DNA of 47,221 bases from positions 1 to 47,221 of the forward strand of contig JBGPOS010000029.1 in NCBI GenBank assembly GCA_041488155.1, given 5' to 3'. The translations under genes were made by a program, and so were the position numbers. Below the pieces are notes generated by a model. The model searched no databases. It had not been told where the DNA came from and was given only the letters and a program-made list of their open reading frames with translations. This DNA comes from JBGPOS01 sp041488155 (GTDB taxonomy: Bacteria > Chloroflexota > Dehalococcoidia > Tepidiformales > Tepidiformaceae). Each line of letters opens with the position of its first letter. The first letter of the stretch is position 1. Positions 24,697 through 31,618 of the stretch are shown here, in pieces.

Positions 24697-25911
24697 TCAG
24701 CCAAGCACTCCCTGCGTCGCCAACTCGGATAGTTCATCGCCAGCGATGCCCATCTCCGATAGCACTTCGAAGGTGTGCTGACCCGCGTCCGGAGCGGGGC
24801 CGCGAGGCCCGATGTCGGCCCCGTAGATATGGAACGGCGTGTCGAGCGTCTCGAAGGCGCCGTATGAGGGGTGGTCGATCGTCGTAAACCAGCCCATCTC
24901 GCGCGCCTGCTGGTCGTCGATCACGTCGGGCAAGGTGGCGACGGGCGCCCAGATGAGGCCGAATTCGTCGAGCTTCGCGGCCCAGTAGGCGCGGTCGTGG
25001 CTGGCGAAGATGGCGTCGATTTCTCTGGTGAGCCCGCCCGAGTGGTCGCGCCGCTTGAGCAGCGTGTCGTAGCGGGCGTCGGTGGCCCATTCGGGCCTTT
25101 CCACCATGGCGCAGAAGCGGGGCCAGTAGAGCGGGTCGGGGACTGGCATCACGAGCAGCACCCAGTCGCCGCCAGCGCACTGGTAGGAGTTCCAGATGGG
25201 GTTGGTGGGCGCCGTGCGGTCGTGGCGGCCGGGCTGCTGACGGGCGACGAGCGCCGCCTGGAGGTCGGTGCCGAGCGTCCACATGCCGGTGCCCTGGAGG
25301 GTGACCTCGACGTGCTGGCCTTCGCCGGTGATGTCGCGGACGCGGAGGGCGGCGAGGACGGCGGCAAGGATGTTGAGGGCAGTCGTGTGGTCGCCCTGGC
25401 CGCCACGGCAGAGGGGTGGGGGCGATGGGGGCTCGCCGAGAAGCCCCATAAGGCCGGAGCGGGCCCAGAAGGCGGCGTAGTCGAAGCCGGGCCGGTTCGC
25501 GTCCGGACCGCGCGCGCCGTACCCGCTGAAGGAAGCGTAGATGACCTTGGAGTGGACGGCGGTCACCTCTTCGTAGGTGAGCCCGTACTTGACGCGCCGT
25601 TCCTGGACGAGGTTCGTGAGGAAGACATCGGATCGGGCAGCCATCTTGCGGACGAGCTCGGGGCCGCCGGGGCGGTCGAGGGCGACGGTGACCGACCGCT
25701 TGCCGCGGTTGTCGAGTTCGAATGCGTAGTTGGTGGCGAAGTCGAAGTCGTAGCCAAGGGAGCGGAGAAGGAAGCCGCGGAAGACATCGCCGCCGGGCGG
25801 CTCGACCTTGATGACTTCGGCTCCGAGGTCGGCCATGAGGGCGGCCGCGCTCGGGGCAGCGAGCCAGTTGGCGACTTCGAGGACACGGATTCCCTGTAGC
25901 GGCGCGACCAT
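24697..25911 (-). CDS. CaiB/BaiF family CoA-transferase (type III)
   Basis: Moves CoA between carboxylic acids without a free thioester intermediate. The 404 residues have the usual blocks: LQGIRVLEVANWLAAPSAAA, DLGAEVIKVEPPGGDVFRG, ELDNRGKRSVTVALDRPGG, FSGYGARGPDANRPGFDYAA (with the catalytic Asp in PGFDYAAFW), GLMGLLGEPP and ITGEGQHVEVTLQGTGMW. A short Pro/Gly/Cys-rich insertion (PPSPPPLCRGGQGDH) replaces the more usual loop before the HTTALN helix. The substrate is unknown. It fits the fatty-acid and CoA-ester catabolism seen elsewhere in the window. Confidence 0.9.
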   Translation of the reverse strand: MVAPLQGIRVLEVANWLAAPSAAALMADLGAEVIKVEPPGGDVFRGFLLRSLGYDFDFATNYAFELDNRGKRSVTVALDRPGGPELVRKMAARSDVFLTNLVQERRVKYGLTYEEVTAVHSKVIYASFSGYGARGPDANRPGFDYAAFWARSGLMGLLGEPPSPPPLCRGGQGDHTTALNILAAVLAALRVRDITGEGQHVEVTLQGTGMWTLGTDLQAALVARQQPGRHDRTAPTNPIWNSYQCAGGDWVLLVMPVPDPLYWPRFCAMVERPEWATDARYDTLLKRRDHSGGLTREIDAIFASHDRAYWAAKLDEFGLIWAPVATLPDVIDDQQAREMGWFTTIDHPSYGAFETLDTPFHIYGADIGPRGPAPDAGQHTFEVLSEMGIAGDELSELATQGVLG

Positions 25912-25970
25912 GGGCTCCTCCGGTGGCGGTGAAGCAGGATTGTAACAAACGGCTCTTCCTCCACCTGCGC

Positions 25971-26041
25971 GGGAACAAGCCGGGCTGCGGTGGCGTTGGA
26001 GGGAGTGATTCGCTCTTCGGCGCTTCGGGAGCGTGAGCGGA
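25971..26041 (+). repeat. Dispersed ~70-bp intergenic element, copy 1 of 3
   Basis: It begins GGGAACAAGCCGGGCTGCGG and contains GGAGGGAGTGATTCGCTCTT, ending near GAGCGTGAGCGGA. CGCTC at 26011 and GAGCG at 26029 can form a small hairpin. Copies 2 and 3 lie at 27668 and 31532 in the same direction. This copy is 125 bp before the start of an exported protein and is followed by further hairpins. Confidence 0.75.
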
Positions 26042-26100
26042 AAGAGGACGAACGCATCGCCTCGAAAACGCTCGATCTTCGAGGAGACGTAATCGAGGCG

Positions 26101-26140
26101 AGCCCATCTGGGCTATGAGATGTCCCCGGCGCGTGCCGGG
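26101..26140 (+). promoter_or_regulatory. Two consecutive hairpins in the leader of the exported-protein gene
   Basis: AGCCCA-TC-TGGGCT (26101-26114) and CCCGGC-GCGT-GCCGGG (26125-26140) are perfect short palindromes lying 26 bp before the GTG at 26166. A longer imperfect one (CTCGA...TCGAG) precedes them at ~26062-26083. They have no T-tract. An attenuator or a protein-binding leader is possible, but no known riboswitch class was recognised. Confidence 0.4.
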
Positions 26141-26165
26141 CTTCGGTGGGGAGGGAGATTCGGGA

Positions 26166-26924
26166 GTGAGGAGTGAGAGGCTGAAACGACGAGGCACAGC
26201 GCTGGCGCTCGCTGCCGCATCGAGTGCGATTGCTCTTGGGCTCGTGGCCTCGACGGAGGTGTTCGGTGGGGAGAGTCCTGCAACGGCGAAGAACGTCGCG
26301 GGACCCCCAGTAGGCCCATCCGGACAGAGGGGGCCGCTCCGCTACCTGGAGAACACGGGGAAGGAATACGACGGACACGCGAAGGAATTCGGGCCCTATC
26401 GGCTCATACCGGCTGGTACGGCGTACGTTCTCCGTGATTACCCGGACGACAAAGAAGAGCGCAGTTTCAACGAAACGAAATCCAAGGGCGGTCTTCCGAA
26501 GCTGCCTCTGATCATCGCCAATCCTTCGCCCGGTTGGAAGGAAACGGGATTCTCCGCCGCAACTCGAAACGGGCGAGCCATCTTCACAACCAGCCTGTGG
26601 GAGTCGGCAGACGGAAAACGCGCGGCTGTTTCGATCGTCGAGGTGCAAGCCTGGGCGTTGCCGATCGACATCTACCTGACCTTCGATGATTCCCTGACGT
26701 TGGTGACGCCTGACGCGATCCACGGATTCCCGGCGATCACTGAAGGGCCAAATCCATCTCGACTCGGGGGCACTCCTCCTCCTCCTCCGGGGGGGACCGT
26801 CAGGGTCTACTTCGGAGGAGGTGAACTGATTCTTCAGTCCGACAACGTTCCGATCGGTGAACTCAAAGCTATCGCTGAATCTCTTCTGGCAATTGGCGTA
26901 GACGAAAAAGGAGCGCTTCGATGA
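26166..26924 (+). CDS. Exported protein of unknown function
   Basis: A protein of 252 residues with an N-terminal signal (RSERLKRRGTALALAAASSA, IALGLVASTEVFG) and a polar mature part. The middle reads YLENTGKEYDGHAKEFGPYR and YVLRDYPDDKEERSFNETKS. The C-third has an IDIYLTFDDSLTLVTPDAIH stretch and a Pro/Gly loop. I recognise no family. Start: GAGGGAG at 26151-26157 lies 8 nt before the GTG at 26166, better than the upstream ATG at 26115, which falls among hairpins. Base composition is visibly less GC-rich than in neighbouring housekeeping genes. The next gene overlaps it in an ATGA, so the two proteins are made together. Confidence 0.65.
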   Translation: MRSERLKRRGTALALAAASSAIALGLVASTEVFGGESPATAKNVAGPPVGPSGQRGPLRYLENTGKEYDGHAKEFGPYRLIPAGTAYVLRDYPDDKEERSFNETKSKGGLPKLPLIIANPSPGWKETGFSAATRNGRAIFTTSLWESADGKRAAVSIVEVQAWALPIDIYLTFDDSLTLVTPDAIHGFPAITEGPNPSRLGGTPPPPPGGTVRVYFGGGELILQSDNVPIGELKAIAESLLAIGVDEKGALR

Positions 26925-27601
26925 AACGGCGGATGGCGATACTCACTCTCATGGCGTTGGCCCTCTTCGGCGGCGTGGTGGGCGGCGGTTTGGCCTCGAC
27001 TGTCGATGCAATCCAGTTGGCGAACATCCGCGTCATCGCCGGAATGGCGACGACCGAGGTCACGCTCACTCCCCACGCGGATAGCTGCGCCGGAGTTGGG
27101 TTCGACTCCTACTGGCATTGCGACGAGAGCGGTGTGAACGCGGCTAACGTCGGTCTTGACGTGACGAACGCTCGCGGCGCGACTGCGGGTGCCGCCGTCT
27201 ATTTGCAAACGTTCGGCTACTCCGGCTATGCGTTCGGGTACACCCGCGATCATATTGGCACCTGTCCGGGAGTGGATGTCTCGCTGTGGATTCCCTACCC
27301 GGATGCCGCGGTTGGGACCTGGATCGGGTCGGTCAACTTCGTGCAATTCCCAAGGGCCATCGCGAACGGCACCGAAATCCGATTCGGGACGAATTGGACG
27401 ATAGTCTATCTGGGAAGTCTGCCGTCGGGAGCGGCCTGCGCCCTCTCCACCGGGCCACACCTGCATCAGAGCGGGACACCTGGCGTAAACATTGCGACCA
27501 ATGTTCCGGTCACCGGTGACGACGACGGCAGCATTGGAGGCGTGCAGATTTATGCCACCGGTTCTTACCCGGACAACTGGCTTCACAACATCGCGTACTG
27601 A
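26921..27601 (+). CDS. Exported protein with an HxH motif resembling degenerate M23 peptidases
   Basis: A protein of 226 residues with signal peptide MKRRMAILTLMALALFGGVV (cleavage after ~A29). The mature domain contains RDHIGTCPGVDVSLWIPYP and, near the end, CALSTGPHLHQSGTPG. The GPHLHQS stretch is like the second zinc motif (HxH) of M23 endopeptidases. The first motif, HxxxD, is not clearly present, so peptidase activity is doubtful. Cys pairs suggest disulfides. It starts at the ATG that overlaps the previous stop (ATGA), showing coupled translation. The exported partner and shared upstream repeat suggest a two-protein surface module of unknown role. Confidence 0.6.
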   Translation: MKRRMAILTLMALALFGGVVGGGLASTVDAIQLANIRVIAGMATTEVTLTPHADSCAGVGFDSYWHCDESGVNAANVGLDVTNARGATAGAAVYLQTFGYSGYAFGYTRDHIGTCPGVDVSLWIPYPDAAVGTWIGSVNFVQFPRAIANGTEIRFGTNWTIVYLGSLPSGAACALSTGPHLHQSGTPGVNIATNVPVTGDDDGSIGGVQIYATGSYPDNWLHNIAY

Positions 27602-27667
27602 CTAAAGGGTCCTCCGATGAGTCTCTGCCGCTGGAGGAGTGTGCAAACACCCGGACACCGGCCCCAC

Positions 27668-27735
27668 GGGAACAAGCCCGGCTGCGGCGGCGCTGGCGGG
27701 CGTGGTTCGCTCTTCGGCGCTGCGTGAGCAGAAGG
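27668..27735 (+). repeat. Dispersed ~70-bp intergenic element, copy 2 of 3
   Basis: GGGAACAAGCCCGGCTGCGG, then a diverged middle, then GGTTCGCTCTTCGGCGCTGC and GTGAGCAGAAGGA. It aligns with copy 1 without gaps through about 60 bases. It lies 112 bp before the solute-binding lipoprotein gene. A GACCG-TCG-CGGTC hairpin (27815-27827) sits between the two. Confidence 0.72.
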
Positions 27736-27846
27736 AAGGGAGCCAAGCGCAGTAGGACGGATCGCTGGGCTGGCGCTTGTTGCGGACCGCGAGTGTGAAT
27801 GTTAGCGTGCCGCGGACCGTCGCGGTCGAGAACCTAGTCCCTTGGG

Positions 27847-29106
27847 GTGTCGCTCGTGGGCCGGTGCATTCTGCTTGGAGCTTGTCTGGGCCTCGTCGCC
27901 TTGCTGTTGGCGTGCGGGGGCTCCGGTGCGTCCAGCGATGGCCTCCTTTCTGCGCCTGCCCGCACGCGGCCCGACGATAAGATCGTCGTCGCCCCGGGCA
28001 AGCCCATCGTTATCGGCTCCTCGGAGCCGCTGACCGGCCCGGACGGCGCCGGCGGTCTCGAGGACCGGGACGCTGTGATAGCAGCGTTAAACCTCTGGAA
28101 GCAACAGAACGGAGAGCGGCTCAAGGGCCACGATGTCGTCGTTCGAGCTGAGGACGACGGGTGCACCCGAGCGGATCAAGCGGTACTGGCGGCGAACAGG
28201 TTCCTTCGGACCCCCGGACTGGTCGGAGTCATCGGGCCCGGCTGCAGTCCGGGTGCTAAAGCGGCCATCCCTATTTACACGGCTGCCGGCATCTCGACGA
28301 TTTCGGGCTCCGCTACCGAGTCGGGACTCACGTCAACGGGGACTACGTTCTTTCGGACCGCCTACCGCAACGACCTCCAGGGGGCCATCATCGGCCTCTT
28401 TGTCGGCCAGCAGCTTCGAGCCAAGAAGGCGTACGTGGTCGACGACTCGGAGTCGTACGGGCAGGATCTCGCAGAGTCCGCGCGCAAGAGTTTGGAAGAG
28501 AATGGGGTCCGAGTGGTCCGAATGAGCGTGCAGAGGGGAGCGGCCGACTTTGCCAGCGAGGCGAAGCGCGTTACCGAAGATCATCCGGACTTCGTGGTGT
28601 TCGCGGGCTTTAATCCAGAGGCCGCGTTGTTCTACCGGCAGCTTCGCGACGCCGGGTACGCAGGTGATTTCGGTGGTACCGACGCGGCGGCGGTGGAGCG
28701 TTCGTTCATCGCTCCGGTGAGCGCCCGCCTGGCCGAAGGGGTCTACTTCTCCGGGTGTTCGCCGCGCCTCCCCGAGGCGTTCGCCCGAGCCTTCAAGGCG
28801 GTGCACGGGGCCGCCCCAGACTCTTCTGCCTTCACGCCGCATGTCGCTGACGCGACGCGTATTCTCCTGGACGCTGTCGCCCAGGTGGCGGAACTTCAGC
28901 CCGATGGCTCGCTCGTGGTTGACCCGGCCAGGCTCCGCGCGGTCGTGGCCGGGACGCGACTCTCCGACGGAGTCTCGGGGAGGGTAGCCTTCGACGCCCG
29001 CGGCGATCGGACGACATCGGGCAGTGACATCCGGGCAGAGGCGTTGGATACCGGCTGGACCGGGTGCCAGGTGCACGGCGGCCACTTCGAGATTCTCTTT
29101 CCGTGA
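27847..29106 (+). CDS. Type I solute-binding lipoprotein (branched-chain amino acid/amide class)
   Basis: A 419-residue lipoprotein with lipobox LLLAC (signal MSLVGRCILLGACLGLVALL). The binding fold is clear: IVIGSSEPLTGPDGAGG, RDAVIAALNLWKQQNG, VVVRAEDDGCTRADQAVLAA, VGVIGPGCSPGAKAAIPIY and KKAYVVDDSESYGQDLAESA. Later come AADFASEAKRVTEDHPDFVV, AALFYRQLRDAGYAGDFGGT and SGRVAFDARGDRT. Such proteins bind amino acids, amides or aromatic acids for ABC importers or sensors. No permease, ATPase or sensor gene is adjacent; instead an MMPL transporter follows 38 bp later. The start is GTG 27847 or GTG 27856. The ligand is unknown. Confidence 0.85.
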   Translation: MSLVGRCILLGACLGLVALLLACGGSGASSDGLLSAPARTRPDDKIVVAPGKPIVIGSSEPLTGPDGAGGLEDRDAVIAALNLWKQQNGERLKGHDVVVRAEDDGCTRADQAVLAANRFLRTPGLVGVIGPGCSPGAKAAIPIYTAAGISTISGSATESGLTSTGTTFFRTAYRNDLQGAIIGLFVGQQLRAKKAYVVDDSESYGQDLAESARKSLEENGVRVVRMSVQRGAADFASEAKRVTEDHPDFVVFAGFNPEAALFYRQLRDAGYAGDFGGTDAAAVERSFIAPVSARLAEGVYFSGCSPRLPEAFARAFKAVHGAAPDSSAFTPHVADATRILLDAVAQVAELQPDGSLVVDPARLRAVVAGTRLSDGVSGRVAFDARGDRTTSGSDIRAEALDTGWTGCQVHGGHFEILFP

Positions 29107-29144
29107 GGCCGGGAAGAGACCGATACGTCCCAGAGGAAGGCGAC

Positions 29145-31427
29145 ATGCAGGAATCGCAGGAGAGAGCCGGAGGCGGGGAGTCGTTCATCACGAGAGTCGC
29201 CATGTGGAGTGCCTCCCATCGGCGTCTCGCGGCTATCGCCTGGCTGGCTGTCATCGTGCTGTCATTCGGCGCGTGCGCGGCGTTTCCGGTGGATACGGAC
29301 GTTAAGGAGCAGCCCCCTGGCGAGTCAGGAGCGGCGCTGTCGCTGATTGAGAAGCGCTTTGCGACGACGAACAAGTCGGTCAACGAATTTGTCGTCTTCG
29401 AGCATCCGTCTTTGTCCGTCGACGATCCCGCCTACCGGGGGACGGTGGAACAGCTCATGGCCCAGCTCCGGGCTCTGCGGAGGGTCTCCGAGTCGACCCC
29501 CTCCGGTACAACGGTTACCTCCAGCCGGCGCATCGTCGCGAACACGCTCACGCACTACGATCTCGACACACCCGCCGGCCGCTCACCGCTCGTGTCGCGC
29601 ACCAATCCGACGGTCAGCTTTGCCGTCGTCGAGATGGAGGGGGACGCCATCGAGGCGGGCGAGAACATCCAGGCCGTGATCGATGCGGTGAAAGCAGCCA
29701 GCACCGCCCACAGGGATTTCCAGGTCCTCCTGGGCGGCGCCGCTTCGACCCAGAAGCAGGGCCAGGACGTCACCAACGGCGACTTCGGCCGCTCCCTGCG
29801 GCTGAGCTTGCCGTTGACGTTCCTCCTCCTCCTGCTGGCGTTTCGCGGTCTGGTGGCGGCACTGATTCCGCTTGCGCTCGCGTTTGTGGCCATCGTTGTG
29901 GCGAGTGGCATCCTGAGCGTGGTTTCGCAGTGGTATCCGCTAAGCGACATCTACTCCGAGATGGTGTTGCTCATGGGCCTGGCCACGGGGATTGACTACG
30001 CCCTCTTCGTCATCACCAGGTTCAGCCGGGAACGAAGACACGGTCTTGACCGCGTGGCCGCGATCCACACCGCTACCTCCACTTCGGGGAAAGCCGTCGC
30101 CTTTGCCGGAGTCACGGTGTTGCTGGCGATCGCGGGCATGTTCCTTGTCGGCGACAACACCTTCACGAGCCTCGGGCTGGCTTCGATGGTTGTCGTCGCC
30201 CTCGCAGTCGTCGTCTCGATCACGCTCCTGCCGGCGCTTCTGGGCGACGCTCTGGACAGACTGCGAGTCCCGTTTATGCGGCAACGAGAAGAGGGCGGTG
30301 GCTTCTGGGGGTACGTCTGCGACCGGGTACTTGCTCGCCCGGCGGTCTTCGCCGTCGTGGTGGTGGTTGGGCTGCTTGCCCTGGCCTCTCCGCTCCTCAC
30401 TCTCAATCTTGGGTTCAACGGCGCCCGGGGGCTTCCCGACGCGGTGGAGGCGAAGAAGGCCCTGCGCGCACTCGAGCAGAACTTCACCCTCGGACTGACC
30501 TCGCCAGCAGTCGTAGTCGTCGACGCCGGTGAGAACAAGAACGTCTTTGCCCCCGATGTGCAGTCTCACGTGGCGCAGTTCGAACGCCTCGTTGCGGCCG
30601 AGACGGTGGGGCCGGCGAACCCCAATGCAATCTTCGGGACGCCAATCCAGAAGGACACCAACGACGCCGGGGACACGCAGGTCATCCAGGTGCCACTGAA
30701 CGCTGACACTGGTGACCAGAGAGCGATCGATGCAGTCGAGCACTTGCGGGCAGACCTCATCCCGGGCGCCTTCGGGGACAGCAGCGCTCATGTGCTCGTT
30801 ACGGGCGCTTCCGCGGCGAACGTGGACTTCAAGGCCAACATCATTTCGAAGACTCCGCTCGTTTTCGGCATGGTCCTCGGCCTCGCCTTCATCATCTTGC
30901 TGGTCACTTTCCGTTCGATCGTGATCGCCGTGAAGGCGATCATCCTCAACCTGCTCTCTGTCGGAGCCACCTACGGAGTGCTCGTGTTGGTGTTCCAGGA
31001 GGGCTGGCTGTTCGAGAAGCCGCTCAGCTTCGAGGCCACCGGCATCGTCGAGTCCTGGTTGCCTCTGTTCCTCTTTTCCATCCTGTTCGGGCTCTCCATG
31101 GACTACCACATGTTCGTGATGGGCCGGATCAAGGAGGCGGTGGAGCACGGCGAGAGTACCGATGAGGCTATCTCGTCAGGTATCAAGGCGACCGCCGGCA
31201 CGATCACCAACGCCGCCCTGATCATGATCGCTGTCGCGCTGACGTTCGCTTTGAGCCGGAACATCGGAGTCAAGCAGTTCGGGTTCGGCCTCGCCGTTGC
31301 GATCCTCCTCGACGCAACGATCATCCGATCGGTACTCCTTCCGGCGTCGATGAAGCTGCTGGGCAAGAACAACTGGTATCTGCCTTCGTGGCTTCGCTGG
31401 ATCCCCACCGTACGCATGGCGGAGTGA
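29145..31427 (+). CDS. MMPL family RND transporter
   Basis: About 760 residues. Helix 1 (AAIAWLAVIVLSFGACAAF) is followed by an extracytoplasmic domain (~60-200), then two bundles of helices separated by a second outside domain. Signature stretches are GLATGIDYALFVITRFSRER in the first bundle and LFGLSMDYHMFVMGRIKEA in the second; the paired Asp-Tyr residues conduct protons in MmpL3-type proteins. These transporters export lipids and hydrophobic compounds. The ATG at 29145 is preceded by AGAGGAAGG 4 nt upstream, so the longer in-frame ATG at 29064 is rejected. The gene ends just before a truncated thioesterase fragment. The export substrate is not evident. Confidence 0.9.
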   Translation: MQESQERAGGGESFITRVAMWSASHRRLAAIAWLAVIVLSFGACAAFPVDTDVKEQPPGESGAALSLIEKRFATTNKSVNEFVVFEHPSLSVDDPAYRGTVEQLMAQLRALRRVSESTPSGTTVTSSRRIVANTLTHYDLDTPAGRSPLVSRTNPTVSFAVVEMEGDAIEAGENIQAVIDAVKAASTAHRDFQVLLGGAASTQKQGQDVTNGDFGRSLRLSLPLTFLLLLLAFRGLVAALIPLALAFVAIVVASGILSVVSQWYPLSDIYSEMVLLMGLATGIDYALFVITRFSRERRHGLDRVAAIHTATSTSGKAVAFAGVTVLLAIAGMFLVGDNTFTSLGLASMVVVALAVVVSITLLPALLGDALDRLRVPFMRQREEGGGFWGYVCDRVLARPAVFAVVVVVGLLALASPLLTLNLGFNGARGLPDAVEAKKALRALEQNFTLGLTSPAVVVVDAGENKNVFAPDVQSHVAQFERLVAAETVGPANPNAIFGTPIQKDTNDAGDTQVIQVPLNADTGDQRAIDAVEHLRADLIPGAFGDSSAHVLVTGASAANVDFKANIISKTPLVFGMVLGLAFIILLVTFRSIVIAVKAIILNLLSVGATYGVLVLVFQEGWLFEKPLSFEATGIVESWLPLFLFSILFGLSMDYHMFVMGRIKEAVEHGESTDEAISSGIKATAGTITNAALIMIAVALTFALSRNIGVKQFGFGLAVAILLDATIIRSVLLPASMKLLGKNNWYLPSWLRWIPTVRMAE

Positions 31428-31449
31428 GCCCGCCGCCTTCGCTGCCGGG

Positions 31450-31530
31450 ATGTTTGGTGGCCCGGTTCTGGCCGAGGCGATGATGGCCGCGGGCTGGACC
31501 GTGGCCGACGGGACGACCCACGCGCGGCAT
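31450..31530 (+). pseudogene. Fragment of an acyl-CoA thioesterase II (TesB) gene
   Basis: Twenty-seven codons read MFGGPVLAEAMMAAGWTVAD, GTTHARH. They align without gaps to residues 37-63 of the intact TesB at 34488-35354 (LFGGLVLAQSVMAAGLTVAE, GTIHSLH), with about two thirds identity. Nothing before or after matches TesB. The right edge coincides with the start of repeat copy 3. It is a relic of a second tesB-like gene, probably left when DNA was inserted or deleted here. Confidence 0.75.
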
Positions 31531-31531
31531 T

Positions 31532-31602
31532 GGAACAAGCCCGGCGGGGGCGACGTTGAAGGGAGTGATTCGCTCTTCGGCGCCTCTGTGAGCGTGAGCG
31601 GA
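31532..31602 (+). repeat. Dispersed ~70-bp intergenic element, copy 3 of 3
   Basis: GGAACAAGCCCGGCGGGGGC, then GAAGGGAGTGATTCGCTCTT and GTGAGCGTGAGCGGA. It matches copy 1 closely over the central GGGAGTGATTCGCTCTTCGG. The left end touches the TesB fragment. The right end is 16 bp before the first possible start of the next lipoprotein gene, so here it would overlap the promoter or ribosome site. Confidence 0.75.
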
Positions 31603-31618
31603 CGAACTGGGGTAACGC

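Noticed and set aside
24734..26197. Minus-strand frame of almost 490 codons over the CoA-transferase gene
   Set aside because: Arg/Pro-rich shadow of the real gene in the +1 frame; the CoA-transferase motifs are in the other frame.
27097..27110. GGGTTCGACTCC resembling a tRNA T-arm
   Set aside because: It lies inside a coding frame and no acceptor stem or anticodon arm can be folded around it.
25971..31602. CRISPR array or integron cassette array
   Set aside because: Only three copies, 1.7-3.9 kb apart; no spacer-repeat pattern, no cas genes, no integrase, and no clear GTTRRRY/RYYYAAC core sites in the repeats.
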